Below are positions 7,385 through 9,498 of a stretch of DNA of 9,498 nt, piece after piece. This stretch comes from Chryseobacterium sp. UBA6632 (GTDB lineage: Bacteria; Bacteroidota; Bacteroidia; Flavobacteriales; Weeksellaceae). Position numbers and translations under genes: made by a program. The DNA is taken from contig DKLU01000149.1 of assembly GCA_002455915.1 (NCBI GenBank), positions 706 through 10,203 of the forward strand. The letters run 5' to 3'. How positions within the stretch are numbered: position 1 is the stretch's first letter; the number at the start of each line of letters is the position of its first letter. Below the pieces are notes generated by a model that was not told where the DNA came from, searched no databases, and was given only the letters and a program-made list of their open reading frames with translations.

Positions 7385-7399
7385 AACAGAATCTCTGTT
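7385..7399. repeat. Short perfect palindrome in the SemiSWEET-GNAT spacer
   Basis: AACAGA-ATC-TCTGTT has perfect 6-bp arms and a 3-nt centre. On the minus strand it runs into TTTT only, so it is at best a weak terminator. It might equally be a protein site. No further support is visible. Confidence 0.35.
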
Positions 7400-7503
7400 C
7401 ATATCAGATAATGATTATTTAACCCCTGAATATTAGCCATTTAATTAAAAATAAATTCATTAAATTTTGTTTACATAAAGATGAATAAGAAGGTCGTTCA
7501 GCT

Positions 7504-7779
7504 TTAATCCTTAGAAATTGGTGCATTATTTCTATACATTATCTTCAGAATAATCATCACAATCAGCATCGTCAGCATCAGAATATTGGTAATCCAAAGC
7601 GGTTTTGCATCTTTCATCAAACCGTAAATTACCCAAAGTATGGCATTCAGTGTAAGAAAAAATAAGGTCACCATAGAAAGGTCGTGTCCCGATTTGGTCT
7701 TCCACAATTTAATCACCTGCGGTAAAAATGATATTGATGAAATTAACGCTCCTGAGTACCCAATGATTTGTTCTATCAT
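7504..7779 (-). CDS. SemiSWEET-type sugar transporter (PQ-loop/MtN3 family)
   Basis: This 91-residue membrane protein has three predicted helices (about 4-24, 35-55 and 61-82), the single triple-helix bundle of bacterial SemiSWEETs, which work as dimers and carry sugars by facilitated diffusion. The family signature is visible: SFLPQ at 17-21 (the PQ hinge in helix 1), Trp49 in NAILWVIYG and Asn65 in WITNIL, at positions equivalent to the sugar-contacting Trp and Asn known in SemiSWEET structures. Length is typical (85-100). The sugar is unknown. It stands alone, 224 nt before the GNAT gene and with a long gene-free stretch upstream; no sugar-metabolism gene is near, so context does not help. 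The start gives a complete first helix, and no Shine-Dalgarno sequence is present. Confidence 0.92.
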   Translation of the reverse strand: MIEQIIGYSGALISSISFLPQVIKLWKTKSGHDLSMVTLFFLTLNAILWVIYGLMKDAKPLWITNILMLTMLIVMIILKIMYRNNAPISKD

Positions 7780-7890
7780 AATTAATATTTTTAGAATTAA
7801 CCTTAAAGATATTAAAAATAAAACAAAGCTTAAACGTTAAACCTTTTGTTTTAATATAATTTTAAAGGCTTATTCTAATTTTAAAATATT

Positions 7891-7914
7891 TTTCGATTTC
7901 TCTCAATATATGAT
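7891..7914. repeat. Diverged copy of a short intergenic repeat (copy A)
   Basis: The sequence beginning TTTCGATTTCTCTCAAT matches copy B at 7996-8019 in 18 of 24 positions, and in 15 of the first 17. It is the more degenerate of the two copies. Both are in the same orientation, 105 nt apart. Confidence 0.45.
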
Positions 7915-7995
7915 TTAGTTAAAATGTGCGCTATTCAAACCTAACATATTTAATTTATCATGTTTCCTTTACCTTTTAATTATGGCTGAAAAACA

Positions 7996-8019
7996 TTTCG
8001 ACTTCGCTCAATGTGACAT
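7996..8019. repeat. Short intergenic repeat (copy B), flavobacterial TTCGACTTCGCTCA type
   Basis: The core TTTCGACTTCGCTCAATGTG resembles a motif I recall as scattered between genes in Flavobacteriia (in the other sense, TGAGCGAAGTCGAA). The flanks give a short inverted repeat, ACATT (7994-7998) with AATGT (8010-8014), which would fold with TTCG near the loop. Family membership is from memory and not checked. Confidence 0.5.
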
Positions 8020-8071
8020 CTCTAATACTAAGTGAAATCTGAGTTTAATCAATAAGAACACTCATTAAACC

Positions 8072-8109
8072 AAAAAAAACCGAAAACTAATTAAAATTAA
8101 TTTTCGGTT
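8072..8109 (-). terminator. Intrinsic terminator after the DUF2007 gene
   Basis: On the minus strand AACCGAAAA (8101-8109) pairs perfectly with TTTTCGGTT (8078-8086); a further TAAT/ATTA pairing inside follows one mismatch, and the stem runs straight into eight T residues (8072-8079). It lies about 35 nt past the DUF2007 stop codon. Confidence 0.9.
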
Positions 8110-8144
8110 CGAAGTAGTAAAATTTAAAATTATGAAATTGTTTT

Positions 8145-8375
8145 TTATTGATTTTCACTTTGTTGAAGATAGCCATCGATTACCTCGAATGCCTTCTTCT
8201 CATCTTCCAATTTTACCATTACTTTCAACGATGTAGCTGTGGGCGTCGTCGTAAAAGTAAGATAACTGTTCTCGATCGCATTTTTAATCTGCGCATCGTC
8301 TAATTTGGATTTGATAAGCTGTATTTCTGCTTGTTTGTCACTTTCAAAAACTGATACTCTTGTACTTCTTTCCAT
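8145..8375 (-). CDS. DUF2007-type small protein
   Basis: This 76-residue soluble protein lacks a signal peptide and membrane segments. Its pattern resembles DUF2007 (sometimes labelled putative signal-transducing protein): an opening strand VSVFES, a helix QAEIQLIKSKLDDAQI in the place where the family has its element spanning 'who is upstream', a strand pair around NSYLTF and SLKVMVKLED, and a closing helix KKAFEVIDGYLQ. The fold is a small ferredoxin-like alpha/beta domain and the function is not known. The gene lies 62 nt after lat, with no terminator seen between them, so the two may be cotranscribed; a strong terminator follows. A weak GGAAAAG lies 3 nt before the ATG at 8373-8375, though such sites matter little in this phylum. 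The family call is by resemblance and could be refuted by a profile search. Confidence 0.75.
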   Translation of the reverse strand: MERSTRVSVFESDKQAEIQLIKSKLDDAQIKNAIENSYLTFTTTPTATSLKVMVKLEDEKKAFEVIDGYLQQSENQ

Positions 8376-8437
8376 ATTCTTTTCCGTTTGAGTATCTAAA
8401 TATATGACGTTTTTTTGAAAATTACAAATTATCAGTT

Positions 8438-9498
8438 TTAAATTTTATTAATATTATTTTCAATTTTATCTAAAGCCAACTTGATTTCTTCCTTCGTAAC
8501 ATTCAGATGAGGACGGAAACGAAGTGACTGATCTCCACATGGTAAGATGATTAAACCATCGTTCCAAAGTACTTCTCTTAAAGTATTTCTCTGTTCTGCT
8601 GTTGGCAAATCTATCGCACACATTAGCCCTCTTCCTCTTGCATTTGAAATTTTCTCAGGATACTTTTCTGCCAATAATTTAAGCTCCTCCAACAGATAAT
8701 CACCAACAACTCTTGCATTTTCTACCAAATTTTCTTTTTCAATAACCTCCATCGTCAATTGGAAACGAAGCATATCAATAAAATTACCTCCAAACGTAGA
8801 ATTGATCCTAGAACTTTCTCTGAAGACATTATCCGGCACTTCATCAAACTTTTCTTTATTCGCCAAAACACCGCAAACCTGCGCCTTTTTACCAAAAGAA
8901 ATAATATCCGGTTTTGCCGTAAAATGCTGGAAAGCCCACATTTTTCCTGTGATTCCGATTCCTGTTTGCACTTCATCAAAAATCAACAGAATATCATTAT
9001 CATCACAAATTTTTCTCAATCCTTGTAAGTATTCATCTCTGAAATGATTATCTCCTCCTTCAGCCTGAATAGGCTCGATGATGATGCACGCCACTTTATC
9101 AGGATTCATCAAAATTGCTTCTTCAATCTGAATTAAAGCCAATCTTTCGTTCTTAATAGTTTCTTCTAAATTCTCCTCCGTAATCGGGAACGTTAATTTA
9201 GGGTTTAAGATTCTAGGCCATTCAAACATCGGAAAATACTGATACTTTCTTGGATCTGAAGTATTTGTTAAGCTTAAAGTATAACCACTTCTTCCGTGAA
9301 AAGCCTGTCTGAAATGGATGCAAATTCCAGCTTCTGTATCAAGACCTTTCGCAAAATTCTTGCGTGTTTTCCAGTCGAAACAAGCTTTCATCGCGTTTTC
9401 AACGCCCAATGTTCCACCTTCAATGAAAAAAGCATACTGCAGTTCTTCAGGAATTACCACCCTTTCAAAAACTTCTAAAAAGTGTGCATATTCCTCAG
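8438..9498 (-). CDS. lat: L-lysine 6-transaminase, 3' part (5' end beyond the right edge)
   Basis: The frame is open to the window edge and shows about 353 codons. It encodes a class III PLP-dependent aminotransferase that moves the epsilon-amino group of L-lysine to 2-oxoglutarate, giving 2-aminoadipate 6-semialdehyde, which cyclises to piperideine-6-carboxylate. Visible landmarks in order: EGGTLGVENAMKACFDWK (cofactor phosphate region), RQAFHGRSGYTLSLTNT, IIEPIQAEGGDNHFR, IFDEVQTGIG with the PLP-contacting Asp, FGKKAQVCG holding the Schiff-base lysine (most likely the first Lys, codon 8888-8890), and NSTFGGN. The combination of FGKKAQVCG and HGRSGYTLSLTNT fits the Lat group better than ornithine or GABA aminotransferases. 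The GTG at 9458-9460 is internal: 12 in-frame codons (EEYAHFLEVFER) precede it without a stop. Lysine catabolism is the probable role. Confidence 0.9.
   Translation of the reverse strand, partial: EEYAHFLEVFERVVIPEELQYAFFIEGGTLGVENAMKACFDWKTRKNFAKGLDTEAGICIHFRQAFHGRSGYTLSLTNTSDPRKYQYFPMFEWPRILNPKLTFPITEENLEETIKNERLALIQIEEAILMNPDKVACIIIEPIQAEGGDNHFRDEYLQGLRKICDDNDILLIFDEVQTGIGITGKMWAFQHFTAKPDIISFGKKAQVCGVLANKEKFDEVPDNVFRESSRINSTFGGNFIDMLRFQLTMEVIEKENLVENARVVGDYLLEELKLLAEKYPEKISNARGRGLMCAIDLPTAEQRNTLREVLWNDGLIILPCGDQSLRFRPHLNVTKEEIKLALDKIENNINKI

Larger units (their letters stand above)
7780..8071. other. AT-rich gene-free region upstream of the SemiSWEET gene
   Basis: No credible coding frame or RNA gene is seen here. 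The region probably carries the SemiSWEET promoter. TAGGTTTG (minus, 7936-7943) matches the TAnnTTTG -7 element but lacks a TTG at the right distance and would leave a leader of about 150 nt. A nearer TAAGCTTTG (minus, 7824-7832) has one extra spacer base. Two diverged copies of a short repeat lie at 7891-7914 and 7996-8019. Confidence 0.5.

Noticed and set aside
9458..9460. GTG as the start codon of the transaminase gene
   Set aside because: The frame stays open upstream to the window edge and the extra residues fit the family, which is also about 90 residues longer at the N-terminus than the visible part. The gene is simply cut by the window.
1..9498. Mobile element, phage, toxin-antitoxin or CRISPR content
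   Set aside because: No transposase, integrase, phage gene, toxin-like small gene pair or regularly spaced direct repeats were found on either strand. Apart from short repeats in one spacer, the window looks like core chromosome.

Overview
The window looks like ordinary chromosome from a low-GC Flavobacteriia member (phylum Bacteroidota), most like Chryseobacterium or a close relative. The genus is an inference from four things: AT-rich spacers, no Shine-Dalgarno sequences before the starts, promoter elements of the Bacteroidota type (TTTG about 19 nt from TAnnTTTG), and an L-lysine 6-transaminase of the flavobacterial kind. Every gene supported here is on the minus strand, so transcription runs from high to low coordinates. 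I see no transposase, integrase, phage gene or CRISPR array.

Layout from the right edge: a partial L-lysine 6-transaminase gene (lat, cut by the window end); a small DUF2007-type protein followed by a clear intrinsic terminator; a gene-free stretch of about 365 nt with two diverged copies of a short repeat; a SemiSWEET-type sugar transporter; a GNAT acetyltransferase; then the main unit. That unit is a four-gene efflux operon: GbsR/MarR-like regulator, RND periplasmic adaptor lipoprotein, RND inner-membrane pump (HAE1/AcrB type) and TolC/NodT-type outer-membrane lipoprotein. It starts at a candidate promoter near 6667-6702 and ends at a strong terminator at 303-336. Beyond it lie a tRNA-Ala(GGC) with its own consensus-like promoter and the first 17 codons of a lipoprotein gene that runs off the left edge.

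The efflux genes encode a complete tripartite pump: proton-driven transporter, adaptor and outer-membrane channel. The first three genes are joined by two 1-nt gaps of identical form (TAA-N-ATG), which points to coupled translation and ties regulator production to the pump. The channel gene is set apart by an 84-nt spacer that can form two mutually exclusive hairpins, one next to its start codon. A palindrome and three GAAC(C)AAA repeats at the operon promoter are candidate operator sites for the regulator.

I do not find convincing evidence of a wholly new system. The observations most worth checking are the alternative hairpins before the channel gene, the repeats at the operon promoter, and the short repeats in the large intergenic gap.
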